A DNA stretch of 10,620 bases from an uncultured Alphaproteobacteria bacterium (GTDB lineage: Bacteria > Pseudomonadota > Alphaproteobacteria > CAAGCB01 > CAG-977): assembly GCA_934277945.1 (NCBI GenBank), contig CAKQWA010000020.1:1-10620 (forward strand), read 5' to 3'. The notes beneath the pieces are model-generated. The model searched no databases and was not told where the DNA came from. It saw only the letters and a program-made list of their open reading frames with translations. Below, piece by piece: positions 1 through 5,884 of the stretch. The position numbers and the translations under genes were made by a program. The stretch's first letter is position 1, and the number at the start of each line of letters is the position of its first letter.

Positions 1-18
1 CCCGAAAACGAGGCTTTT
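1..18 (-). terminator. possible terminator after tRNA-Leu, cut by window edge
   Basis: Three bases downstream of the tRNA CCA end, the minus strand reads AAAAGCCTCG-TTTT-CGGG and then leaves the window. The first half is a typical 5' terminator arm with a TTTT loop, and the visible start of the 3' arm (CGGG) can pair with the stem if G-U pairs are allowed. The U-run that would confirm it lies outside the window. Confidence 0.35.
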
Positions 19-20
19 GA

Positions 21-107
21 TGGTGCGGAAGGCGGGACTCGAACCCGCACGGGCATAAAGCCCAACAGATTTTAAGTCTGTTGTGTCTACCATTCCACCA
101 CGTCCGC
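21..107 (-). tRNA. tRNA-Leu, anticodon UAA
   Basis: An 87-nt class II tRNA on the minus strand, with the CCA end encoded (bases 23-21). The anticodon stem-loop is ACAGA-CTTAAAA-TCTGT, giving anticodon TAA, which reads UUA/UUG leucine codons. The long variable arm GGGC-TTTAT-GCCC is typical of leucine tRNAs. The T-arm is GCGGG-TTCGAGT-CCCGC, and the D-arm closes with GTG/CAC and keeps the GG pair in its loop. The acceptor stem GCGGACG/CTTCCGC pairs at six of seven positions; position 6 opposite 67 is C-U. The gene is divergent from the lipoprotein gene 37 bases away. Identity is certain from the fold; the acceptor mismatch is the only oddity. Confidence 0.96.
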
Positions 108-144
108 ATGACAGACATTTGTTTTGTAGCACAAGGAAAGAAAA

Positions 145-564
145 ATGAAAATAGCGTTTTTGGTTTTCGGCGTCTTTTTTTTATCCGCCTGTGCCGGCGT
201 TCCGACGCGAAACGACTGTCCGATCATGCCTTTGGGAACGCCCTACGTCGTTTCTTTTGAGTACGGCAGAGCGGATTTAAGCAAGAGCGGCGCGAACGAA
301 TTAAACGGCGTCGCGCGTCATGCCGCCGGAGCGAACGCAAAAGTCTGCGTCGCCGCCGTCACGCGTCAATCGGGCGTGCCGCAAGACCAACTCGCCCTGT
401 CCGTCAAGCGCATGAAAGCCGTCGGGGAGGTTTTTTATCAGCAAGGCGTCGATTTGAAAAATTTATATTTGATTTCAACGCCGGCGAACGAATCGAACGG
501 ACTGTCCGCCCCCGTATCCGCGCGGGACGTGACGCACAAAGTGCTTGTGTACGTCGGATTTTGA
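145..564 (+). CDS. small OmpA-like lipoprotein
   Basis: A 139-residue lipoprotein. The signal peptide runs to the lipobox LSAC, with the lipidated Cys at residue 16, so the product should be anchored in the outer or inner membrane facing the periplasm. Residues 36-135 follow the pattern of an OmpA C-terminal domain: a short strand with F-x2-G, a helix with L-x3-G-x2-L, and the segment LALSVKRMKAVGEVF (residues 83-97), which matches the conserved NxxLSxxRAxxV helix with Arg89. The strand that usually carries the peptidoglycan-binding Asp (GHTD in classical members) reads AAVTRQ here, so that Asp is missing. It may be a relative that no longer binds diaminopimelate. The start ATG follows AAGGAAAG. 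The gene ends tail-to-tail with the ANTAR gene with one base between stops, leaving no room for a terminator. Function beyond a periplasmic lipoprotein is unknown. Confidence 0.8.
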   Translation: MKIAFLVFGVFFLSACAGVPTRNDCPIMPLGTPYVVSFEYGRADLSKSGANELNGVARHAAGANAKVCVAAVTRQSGVPQDQLALSVKRMKAVGEVFYQQGVDLKNLYLISTPANESNGLSAPVSARDVTHKVLVYVGF

Positions 565-565
565 C

Positions 566-1147
566 TTACGAATACATCTGAATGACGTTTTCCGCCATTT
601 TGCGTTTGGAAACGCCCAAATTCATCGCCTGTTTTTCAATAAAGCGGTGCGCGTCGGCTTCGGGCATTTTGAGTTGCTCGATTAAGAGCCATTTGGCGCG
701 GTTGACCAAGCGGATTTCTTCCATTTTTTCTTGGATATTCACGGTTTTACGTTCGTTTTTGCGCAACCGTTCGCGCATACTCCGCATCCAATCGAGTCCC
801 TGCGAAACCGCGCCGACGGTCGTCGGTTTGGGCAAAACGAACACGCCGCAATCGCCGACTTTGTCATAGATTTCGCCGTACAGCCCGCTCTGCACGAAAA
901 TCAGCGCGACGCAGGACGAATTGACGGACACGTCGACGGCGAACTTCGAACCGAATTCATCGGCGAGCGGAGCGTTGACAATGACGAAATCGAACGCGCG
1001 TTCCGCCATTTTCCGCCGCGCCGCCGCGATATTCGACACGACGCACACGGGATCGAACGCCGGCGGTTTCATCTGCGCGCCGAGCGTTTCCGCAAATTTT
1101 TCGCTTGCGGTCACCAAAAGCACGGCGTAGACACGTTCCATCGGCAT
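566..1147 (-). CDS. ANTAR-domain RNA-binding antiterminator with pseudo-receiver
   Basis: A 193-residue protein. Residues 5-125 look like a CheY-type receiver fold, followed by a charged helical linker (about 122-140) and an ANTAR domain at 138-190. The ANTAR part shows the family pattern RAKWLLIEQLKM, then EADAHRFIEKQAMN and a terminal helix ending MAENVIQ. ANTAR proteins bind paired RNA hairpins in mRNA leaders and stop intrinsic terminators from forming. The receiver is degenerate: the acidic pair after strand 1 is replaced by T-A-S (13-15), and the phospho-acceptor position reads Asn58 (VIVNAP). The Lys before Pro (Lys107-Pro108) is kept. An in-frame GTG at 1168 overlaps the glutamine synthetase stop but has no ribosome site. 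The ATG at 1147 follows CGGGA by seven bases and is preferred; another ATG lies at 1141. It is the last gene of the glutamate synthase operon. Its likely targets are the two leaders around 5756-5773 and 5853-5884. Confidence 0.9.
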   Translation of the reverse strand: MPMERVYAVLLVTASEKFAETLGAQMKPPAFDPVCVVSNIAAARRKMAERAFDFVIVNAPLADEFGSKFAVDVSVNSSCVALIFVQSGLYGEIYDKVGDCGVFVLPKPTTVGAVSQGLDWMRSMRERLRKNERKTVNIQEKMEEIRLVNRAKWLLIEQLKMPEADAHRFIEKQAMNLGVSKRKMAENVIQMYS

Positions 1148-1164
1148 ACGAAATTCCCGTTTTA

Positions 1165-2364
1165 TCACAAATACGTTTCAATCAGCGACGCGGGCAGATG
1201 CGCCTTGACAAAATCCCCTTTTTGCGCGATTTGCCGCGCTTCCTCCAACGTTTTGGGCAGCATTTCGTACTGCGCCAGCACGCTTTGCGGTGCGGTGAAC
1301 AGATTGACGTCGGCGGGCGGCGGCAGGATCAAGCCCTTTTCAATGCCGTCAAGTCCGGCGTAAATCATCAGCAGAAAAGCCAAATACGGATTTGCGGCGG
1401 AATCGGGCGAGCGCAATTCCACGCGGCGATATTCGCCCTGTGCGGCGGGAATCCGTATCAGTTGGGAGCGGTTTTCCGCCGACCAAGACACATACTGCGG
1501 CGCCTTGCTTTTGCCGAAGCGCGCGTACGAACTTTCGCACGGATTCAGAAACAGCGTCATTTCGCGGATTTTATCGAGAACGCCCGCCGCGATTTGTTCG
1601 TTGGCGTCAACGCCGTCCACTTTCGCCGACACGTTGATGTGATAGCCGTTGCCCGCCTTGTCCGGAAGCGGCTTCGGCGAAAAATCGGCGTGCAGACCGT
1701 TTCTTGCCGCAATCGTGCGCACGACGCCGCGAAACGTAATCGTGTTGTCCGCCGCGCTCAAAGGGTCGGAATAGCGGAAATCTATTTCGTTCTGACCGGG
1801 ACCTTCCTCGTGGTGAGAGGCTTCGGGGCGCAATCCCATGCGTTCCAGCGTCAAGCAGATTTCGCGGCGCACGTTTTCGCCCTTGTCCGTCGGCGCGATG
1901 TCCATGTAGCCGGCGTTGTCGTAAGGCGTGTTTGTCGGATTGCCGTTTTCATCGGTCAAAAACAGATAAAATTCCATTTCCGAACCGAACGAAAAGCGCA
2001 CGCCTTTTTCCCGCGCGTCCTGCACGGCACGCTTTAAAAGAAAGCGCGCGTCGTGTTTGAACGGCGTTCCGTCCGCGTGTCTGATATCGCAAAACATCCG
2101 CACGACGCGTCCGTGTTCGGGTCGCCACGGAAAGACGGTCAGCGTCGAGGGTTCGGGATGCAGAAACAAATCGGAACGAGCCTCGTCGCCGAATCCCTTG
2201 ACGGCGGAAGCGTCGAAAGCGATGCCCGTCGAAAACGCGCGGTCGATTTCATCGGGCATGATCGAGATGTTTTTCTGCGCGCCGTACACGTCGCAAAAAG
2301 CCAGACGGATGAACTTGACGTCTTCCTCGGCAATGAAATTTTTAACGTCTTCAACGGAATACAT
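1165..2364 (-). CDS. glnA: glutamine synthetase family protein, short type I-like
   Basis: A 399-residue protein of the glutamine synthetase I fold, shorter than the usual 440-470. An N-terminal beta-grasp region (about 15-80, with FDASAVKGF at 50-58) precedes the catalytic domain. Metal and substrate residues are visible: Glu129 and Glu131 (GSEMEF), Glu186 (HHE), Glu193 (QNE), His242 (GNGYH), Arg299 and Arg304 (NRSQLIRIP), Glu316 and Arg318 (RVELRSPD) and the NPYLAF segment. The E. coli adenylylation-loop sequence is absent. The loop that closes the active site in type I enzymes carries a Glu before Ala-Pro; here that position reads Lys287 (GKSKAPQ), which could reduce or change activity. 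It starts 11 bases after gltB3, with AAAGG seven bases before the ATG. It overlaps the possible GTG of the ANTAR gene. The reaction would be ATP-dependent ligation of ammonium to glutamate; a different amine substrate or a regulatory role remains possible. Confidence 0.88.
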   Translation of the reverse strand: MYSVEDVKNFIAEEDVKFIRLAFCDVYGAQKNISIMPDEIDRAFSTGIAFDASAVKGFGDEARSDLFLHPEPSTLTVFPWRPEHGRVVRMFCDIRHADGTPFKHDARFLLKRAVQDAREKGVRFSFGSEMEFYLFLTDENGNPTNTPYDNAGYMDIAPTDKGENVRREICLTLERMGLRPEASHHEEGPGQNEIDFRYSDPLSAADNTITFRGVVRTIAARNGLHADFSPKPLPDKAGNGYHINVSAKVDGVDANEQIAAGVLDKIREMTLFLNPCESSYARFGKSKAPQYVSWSAENRSQLIRIPAAQGEYRRVELRSPDSAANPYLAFLLMIYAGLDGIEKGLILPPPADVNLFTAPQSVLAQYEMLPKTLEEARQIAQKGDFVKAHLPASLIETYL

Positions 2365-2375
2365 GACAAAACCTT

Positions 2376-3095
2376 TCAGTTTGCGACGTACATCTGCTTG
2401 TACGGATTTTTGCTGTCGGGGGTCACGACGGTGAACGGCGCGCCCGCAATGAACTCATAATCATAATTAAACGCCGCGCAGAATTTTTCAAGACAGGATT
2501 TGATTTCCGCCATATCCGCCTCTTGCGCGGGGCGCGCGGTGACCTGATCGGGAAACAGAATCTCGCGGCAGTCGGAGCGCAAAAACATCTTGCCGCCGTG
2601 CATACCCGTGCAGGAAAAATTGCTGACGATCGGCATACCGTCGGCGTGCAGTCCCAGAACGACAATCAGACCGCCAGCCTGATATTCGCCCAGAAAACTG
2701 CCCGCGCGTCCGCCGATGACGATGGCGGGCTGTTTTTCGCGATAGGCTTTCATGTGGATTCCGGTGCGGTATCCGGCGTTGCCGCGAATGTAAATCGCCC
2801 CGCCGCGCATGGCGTATCCCGCCGCGTCGCCGACGTTGCCGTGCACGACGATTTCGCCGTCGTTCATCGTGTCGCCGATAGCGTCCTGCGCGTTGCCGTG
2901 CACGACGATGCGCGCGCCGTTCAAATATGCGCCGAGAGCGTTGCCGGGGATGCCGCGTATGGAAATGTCGCGCTCGCCCAGCCCCGCGGCGATGAACCGC
3001 TGTCCCAGACAATTCAGAATTTCGCACGGCTGCGCGTTTTGGCGCAAGATTTCGTTCAGTTCGCGATGCGTGTATTTGGAAGCGTCTATCTGCAT
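2376..3095 (-). CDS. gltB3: glutamate synthase GXGXG-domain subunit
   Basis: A 239-residue protein matching the C-terminal GXGXG (right-handed beta-helix) domain of the large glutamate synthase subunit, present here as a separate polypeptide. Residues about 45-170 show regularly spaced glycine repeats on a VVHGN / YIRGN rhythm: GARIVVHGN, GEIVVHGN, GAIYIRGN, then AIVIGG and GLIVVLG. In the one-piece enzyme this domain has a structural role, bracing the glutaminase and synthase domains and the ammonia tunnel. It is expected to associate with the two neighbouring subunits. Two starts are possible: an ATG at 3101 overlapping the gltB2 stop as ATGA, and the ATG at 3095. The GGGAG site lies about seven bases before the latter and almost touches the former, so 3095 is chosen; the difference is two residues. 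Residues after about 190 are not recognised. Confidence 0.88.
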   Translation of the reverse strand: MQIDASKYTHRELNEILRQNAQPCEILNCLGQRFIAAGLGERDISIRGIPGNALGAYLNGARIVVHGNAQDAIGDTMNDGEIVVHGNVGDAAGYAMRGGAIYIRGNAGYRTGIHMKAYREKQPAIVIGGRAGSFLGEYQAGGLIVVLGLHADGMPIVSNFSCTGMHGGKMFLRSDCREILFPDQVTARPAQEADMAEIKSCLEKFCAAFNYDYEFIAGAPFTVVTPDSKNPYKQMYVAN

Positions 3096-3097
3096 AA

Positions 3098-4603
3098 TCA
3101 TTCTCCCGCGTGGGCGATGCCCAAAATTTCCAGTTCTTTTTCGTTCAGCCCGATGCCTCGCAGCATCAAGCGGTTGCCGCGCAGGGCTTCGATCGAGTTG
3201 ATGCCCATGCCGCCCATCAATTCCTTGATTTCGTGATTCCACGCGGTCAGCAAATTGACCAGCCGCTTCGCCGCGATGTCGGGATTGACGCGGGACACCA
3301 AATCGGGATTCTGCGTCGCGATGCCCCAGTTGCACTTGCCCGTGTGACAGGAGCGGCACAAATGGCATCCGATGGCAAGCAAAGCCGCCGTTGCGATACA
3401 GCACGCGTCCGCGCCCAAAGCGACGGCTTTGACGACGTCGGCGGACGTGCGGATGCTCCCGCCGACAATCAAGGACACGTCGTTGCGGATGCCCTCGTCG
3501 CGCAAACGCTGGTCGACCGCCGCCAAAGCCAACTCGACGGGAATGCCCACGTTGTCGCGAATACGGGTCGGCGCCGCGCCCGTGCCGCCGCGATATCCGT
3601 CAATCGCAATCATGTCCGCGCCGCTGCGGGCGATGCCGCTGGCAATGGCGGCGATGTTGTGCACTGCGGCGACTTTGACGATGACGGGCTTTTTGTACCC
3701 CGTCGCCTCTTTCAGCGAATACACGAGTTGACGCAAATCCTCGATGGAATAAATGTCGTGATGCGGCGCGGGGGAAATCGCGTCCGAACCTTCGGGAATC
3801 ATGCGCGTGGCGGAAACGTCGGCGACGACTTTCGCCCCCGTCAGATGTCCGCCGATGCCGGGCTTCGCGCCCTGTCCCATTTTAATTTCAATCGCGGCGC
3901 CGGCTTCCAGATAATCCTTGTACACGCCGAAGCGTCCCGACGCGACCTGCACGATCGTGTGCGCGCCGTACTTGTAAAAATCCTTGTGCAAGCCGCCCTC
4001 GCCCGTGTTGTAGTACACGCCGAGTTCTTCGGCGGCGCGCGCCAGAGCCTGATGCACGTTGTAACTGACGGAGCCGTAACTCATGCCGGAAAACATGACG
4101 GGCATACTCAATTCCAACTGCGGCGGCAGGTCGCATTTAAGTTTTCCGTCTTCGCCGCGTTCGATTTTTGACGGCTTTTTGCCCAGAAACACGCGCGTTT
4201 CCATAGGCTCGCGCAACGGGTCGATCGGCGGATTCGTCACTTGCGACGCGTTGATTAAAATCTTGTCGAAATACACGGGCAACTCTTTCGGCGCGCCCAT
4301 GGAGGACAGCAAAACGCCGCCGCCGCGCGCCTGTTTGTAAATTTCGTTGACCGTGTCGCTTTTCCAGTTCGCGTTGTCGCGCAATCCGTTCGGATTTTTC
4401 ACGATTTTCAAAGCGCGGGTCGGGCAGAACGCGACGCACCGCTGACAATTGACGCACTTTGTTTCGTCGGCGATCATCACGCGGTTTTTCTCGTTGAAAG
4501 AATGAACGCCGTTCGCGCATTGGCGTTCGCAAATGCGGCAGCGCGTGCAGCGGGCGTCGTCGCGCACAACGTCGAATTCGGCGGAAATGAAATCAATTCC
4601 CAT
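3098..4603 (-). CDS. gltB2: glutamate synthase FMN/Fe-S subunit with N-terminal ferredoxin domain
   Basis: A 501-residue archaeal-type glutamate synthase core. Residues 19-60 hold two 4Fe-4S motifs: Cys19, 22, 25, 29 and Cys50, 53, 56, 60, the second followed by Pro. The rest is the FMN-binding TIM barrel: NTGEGG (199-204), KMGQGAKPGIGGHLTG (241-256), SPAPHHDIYS (277-286), a GADMIAIDGYRGGTGAAP stretch (328-345) and the phosphate-binding GGSI (381-384). Cys413, 419 and 424 have the C-x5-C-x4-C spacing of the 3Fe-4S site of glutamate synthases, with an additional Cys416. The enzyme reduces the 2-oxoglutarate/ammonia intermediate to glutamate using reduced FMN. The ferredoxin domain suggests electrons arrive through Fe-S clusters. 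No FAD/NADPH subunit (gltD) lies in this window, so ferredoxin or a distant reductase must donate. It overlaps gltB1 by 11 bases and has an AAAGGAG ribosome site. Confidence 0.95.
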   Translation of the reverse strand: MGIDFISAEFDVVRDDARCTRCRICERQCANGVHSFNEKNRVMIADETKCVNCQRCVAFCPTRALKIVKNPNGLRDNANWKSDTVNEIYKQARGGGVLLSSMGAPKELPVYFDKILINASQVTNPPIDPLREPMETRVFLGKKPSKIERGEDGKLKCDLPPQLELSMPVMFSGMSYGSVSYNVHQALARAAEELGVYYNTGEGGLHKDFYKYGAHTIVQVASGRFGVYKDYLEAGAAIEIKMGQGAKPGIGGHLTGAKVVADVSATRMIPEGSDAISPAPHHDIYSIEDLRQLVYSLKEATGYKKPVIVKVAAVHNIAAIASGIARSGADMIAIDGYRGGTGAAPTRIRDNVGIPVELALAAVDQRLRDEGIRNDVSLIVGGSIRTSADVVKAVALGADACCIATAALLAIGCHLCRSCHTGKCNWGIATQNPDLVSRVNPDIAAKRLVNLLTAWNHEIKELMGGMGINSIEALRGNRLMLRGIGLNEKELEILGIAHAGE

Positions 4604-5699
4604 ATTGTAAAACTCCTTTGTTCAGCGTGACGATGACGGGTTCTCCGCCCATGGGGGAGCGGACGTTTTCAATATCGGGTTCCATGGCGCGCAAAGACGC
4701 TTCTTCGCTGGCTATGTAGACGCGCTCGCCTTTTTCGCCGACGACCATGGAACGCAGTTTCAGGCGGTCGTTCAACGCCATCAGCCCGCCCGTAAAGCCC
4801 AGAATGATCGAGAACGGACCGGTAATCAGCAAGCCGGAAAACACGTTGCGCAAGTAAGTCAGGCGGTCGCGTTCTTCGGGGCTTTTGCGCGCAATCGTCG
4901 TCCAGAACGGCGCGGCGACGACGTTGGCGGCTTCTTGCAGGGTCAATCCCTGACGGCGCGCCAGATAGTCGAAAATATAGGTGATGACTTCGGTGTCGGT
5001 CTGCAAATTGCACTTGTAGCCGAACATTTCGATAAAGCGGCGGTTCGCGTCGTAGGACGAAATTTCCCCGTTGTGCACGATCGACCAGTCGAGCAGGGAG
5101 AACGGATGCGCGCCGCCCCACCAGCCCGGCGTGTTGGTCGGATATCTGCCGTGCGCCGTCCAACTGTATCCCGCGTATTCGTCCAGACGGTAAAATTCGC
5201 CGACGTCTTCGGGGAAGCCGACGGCTTTGAAAGTCCCCGTGTTTTTGCCGCCGGAAAAGACGTACGCGCCGCGAAACAGCGTGTTGATTTTCATAATCGT
5301 GCGGGCGACGTATTCGCGCTCGTCGGTCTGCAAAGCCGCGATTTTGGACGGCAGGGGCGCGACGAAATACCGCCAGATCAGCGGAATGTCGGTAATGGCG
5401 GCGACTTTGCGCGTGGGGATGTTTTCCGCTTTGACGATTTCAAACTGGTCTTTCAGCAACGCTTCGCACGCCGTGCGCGCGTCGTTGTCGTCGTAAAAAA
5501 TGTGCAGTGCGTAAAAATCCTTGTATTCGGGATAAATGCCGTACCCCGCGAATCCGCCGCCCAGCCCGTTGGAACGGTCGTGCATGGGTGCCATGCCCCG
5601 AATGATGTGGTCGCCCGATATCTTTTCGCCCGACTTTGAAATGACCGCGGCAATGGCGCATCCGGACGGAATTCTGACTTGCCCTTCTAAAAATTTCAT
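4593..5699 (-). CDS. gltB1: glutamate synthase class II glutamine amidotransferase subunit
   Basis: A 368-residue class II (Ntn-type) glutaminase, the domain that releases ammonia from glutamine for the FMN subunit. The nucleophile should be Cys14, in the context RIPSG-CAIAAVIS, so the first 13 residues would be a removable propeptide. Other family marks are MHDRSNGLGGGFAGYGIYPEY (given here only as landmarks 39-59), HGRYPTNTPGWWGGAHP (183-199) with the glutamine-binding Arg185, HNGE (209-212) for the oxyanion hole, and QTDTEV (233-238). The start at 5699 follows GAGGAAAG; an upstream in-frame TTG at 5714 lies at the terminator U-run and is unlikely. It is the first gene of the five-gene operon. 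Its leader carries a promoter, an ANTAR-type hairpin and an overlapping terminator, so expression of the whole operon probably depends on antitermination. Confidence 0.93.
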   Translation of the reverse strand: MKFLEGQVRIPSGCAIAAVISKSGEKISGDHIIRGMAPMHDRSNGLGGGFAGYGIYPEYKDFYALHIFYDDNDARTACEALLKDQFEIVKAENIPTRKVAAITDIPLIWRYFVAPLPSKIAALQTDEREYVARTIMKINTLFRGAYVFSGGKNTGTFKAVGFPEDVGEFYRLDEYAGYSWTAHGRYPTNTPGWWGGAHPFSLLDWSIVHNGEISSYDANRRFIEMFGYKCNLQTDTEVITYIFDYLARRQGLTLQEAANVVAAPFWTTIARKSPEERDRLTYLRNVFSGLLITGPFSIILGFTGGLMALNDRLKLRSMVVGEKGERVYIASEEASLRAMEPDIENVRSPMGGEPVIVTLNKGVLQYGN

Positions 5700-5712
5700 C
5701 TTTCCTCGCAAC

Positions 5713-5764
5713 AAAAAAAGGCACCCATCCGGAAAAATAAAAATTATTTTTCCGGATGAACGCC
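5713..5764 (-). terminator. leader attenuator terminator before gltB1
   Basis: On the minus strand a 21-pair stem (5764-5744 with 5740-5720, three-base UUU loop) is followed directly by seven U (5719-5713). The basal pairs include three G-U wobbles that exist only in this orientation, which marks it as a minus-strand terminator. It ends about eight bases before the gltB1 ribosome site, so if it forms the whole glutamate synthase operon is silenced. Its 5' base (GGCG and the following bases) is also the loop and 3' arm of the ANTAR-type hairpin at 5756-5773, so the two structures exclude each other. Confidence 0.85.
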
Positions 5765-5773
5765 GTTGTTCAT
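5756..5773 (-). promoter_or_regulatory. ANTAR-target-like hexaloop hairpin, gltB1 leader
   Basis: The minus strand reads AUGAAC-AACGGC-GUUCAU: six perfect pairs closing a six-base loop with A at position 1 and G at position 4, the signature known for ANTAR targets such as those of EutV. It lies at the predicted transcript start, and its loop GGC plus 3' arm are the 5' base of the terminator. A second canonical hairpin is not seen: the next stem is the AU-rich apex of the terminator with a three-base loop. Confidence 0.75.
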
Positions 5774-5779
5774 AAGGCT

Positions 5780-5807
5780 TTTATAGCACCTTGCGAAAAA
5801 AAATCAA
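5780..5807 (-). promoter_or_regulatory. sigma70-like promoter of the glutamate synthase operon
   Basis: The minus strand shows TTGATT (5807-5802), a 16-base spacer and TATAAA (5785-5780), with TGC just before the -10 (extended -10). Transcription would start near 5773, the first base of the hexaloop hairpin, giving a leader of about 75 bases before the gltB1 ATG. Confidence 0.65.
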
Positions 5808-5815
5808 AAAAAATC
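5796..5815. repeat. two phased A-tracts between divergent promoters
   Basis: The 10-base unit AAAAAAAATC occurs twice in direct succession, and a third A-run follows at 5820-5825. Tracts spaced one helical turn apart bend DNA and can act as promoter upstream (UP) elements. They lie between the two -35 boxes and overlap the minus-strand one. Confidence 0.6.
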
Positions 5816-5843
5816 TTGCAAAAAATTTCATCGGGTGTACGAT
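5816..5843 (+). promoter_or_regulatory. sigma70-like promoter of glnN
   Basis: TTGCAA (5816-5821), a 16-base spacer and TACGAT (5838-5843), each matching four of six consensus bases. Transcription would start near 5850, just before the leader hairpin at 5853. It is weaker by sequence than the opposite promoter; the position fits the downstream structures well. Confidence 0.5.
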
Positions 5844-5852
5844 TCCTTTCAT

Positions 5853-5884
5853 TAAGACAAAGGCGTCTTAGAGGATTCGTCCTC
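5853..5884 (+). promoter_or_regulatory. ANTAR-target-like double hairpin, glnN leader
   Basis: Hairpin 1 is UAAGAC-AAAGGC-GUCUUA: six perfect pairs, a six-base loop, A at loop position 1 and G at position 4, as in ANTAR targets. Hairpin 2 follows at once: GAGG-AUUCGU-CCUC, also a possible six-base loop starting with A but with G at position 5, and it can close further to a UUCG tetraloop. Two adjacent hairpins overlapping a terminator is the established arrangement of ANTAR-controlled leaders. The likely ligand is the ANTAR protein encoded at 566-1147. Confidence 0.8.

Noticed and set aside
1105..2037. 310-codon plus-strand frame opposite the short glutamine synthetase
   Set aside because: It mirrors a clear synthetase, starts inside the ANTAR gene complement, has no ribosome site and shows the biased composition of an antisense shadow.
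3110..4171. 353-codon plus-strand frame opposite gltB2
   Set aside because: The minus strand carries all Fe-S and FMN motifs of glutamate synthase; the opposite frame is a low-complexity Arg/Asp/Val-rich shadow.
5744..5773. Nine-codon mini-frame (MNNGVHPEK) in the gltB1 leader
   Set aside because: It begins at the predicted transcript start with no ribosome site, and its sequence is fully explained by the hairpin and terminator arms. There is no run of codons for a regulatory amino acid.
5830..5843. Hairpin ATCG-GGTGTA-CGAT as an additional ANTAR hexaloop
   Set aside because: Only four pairs, the loop starts with G instead of A, and it overlaps the proposed -10 box, so it would probably not be transcribed.
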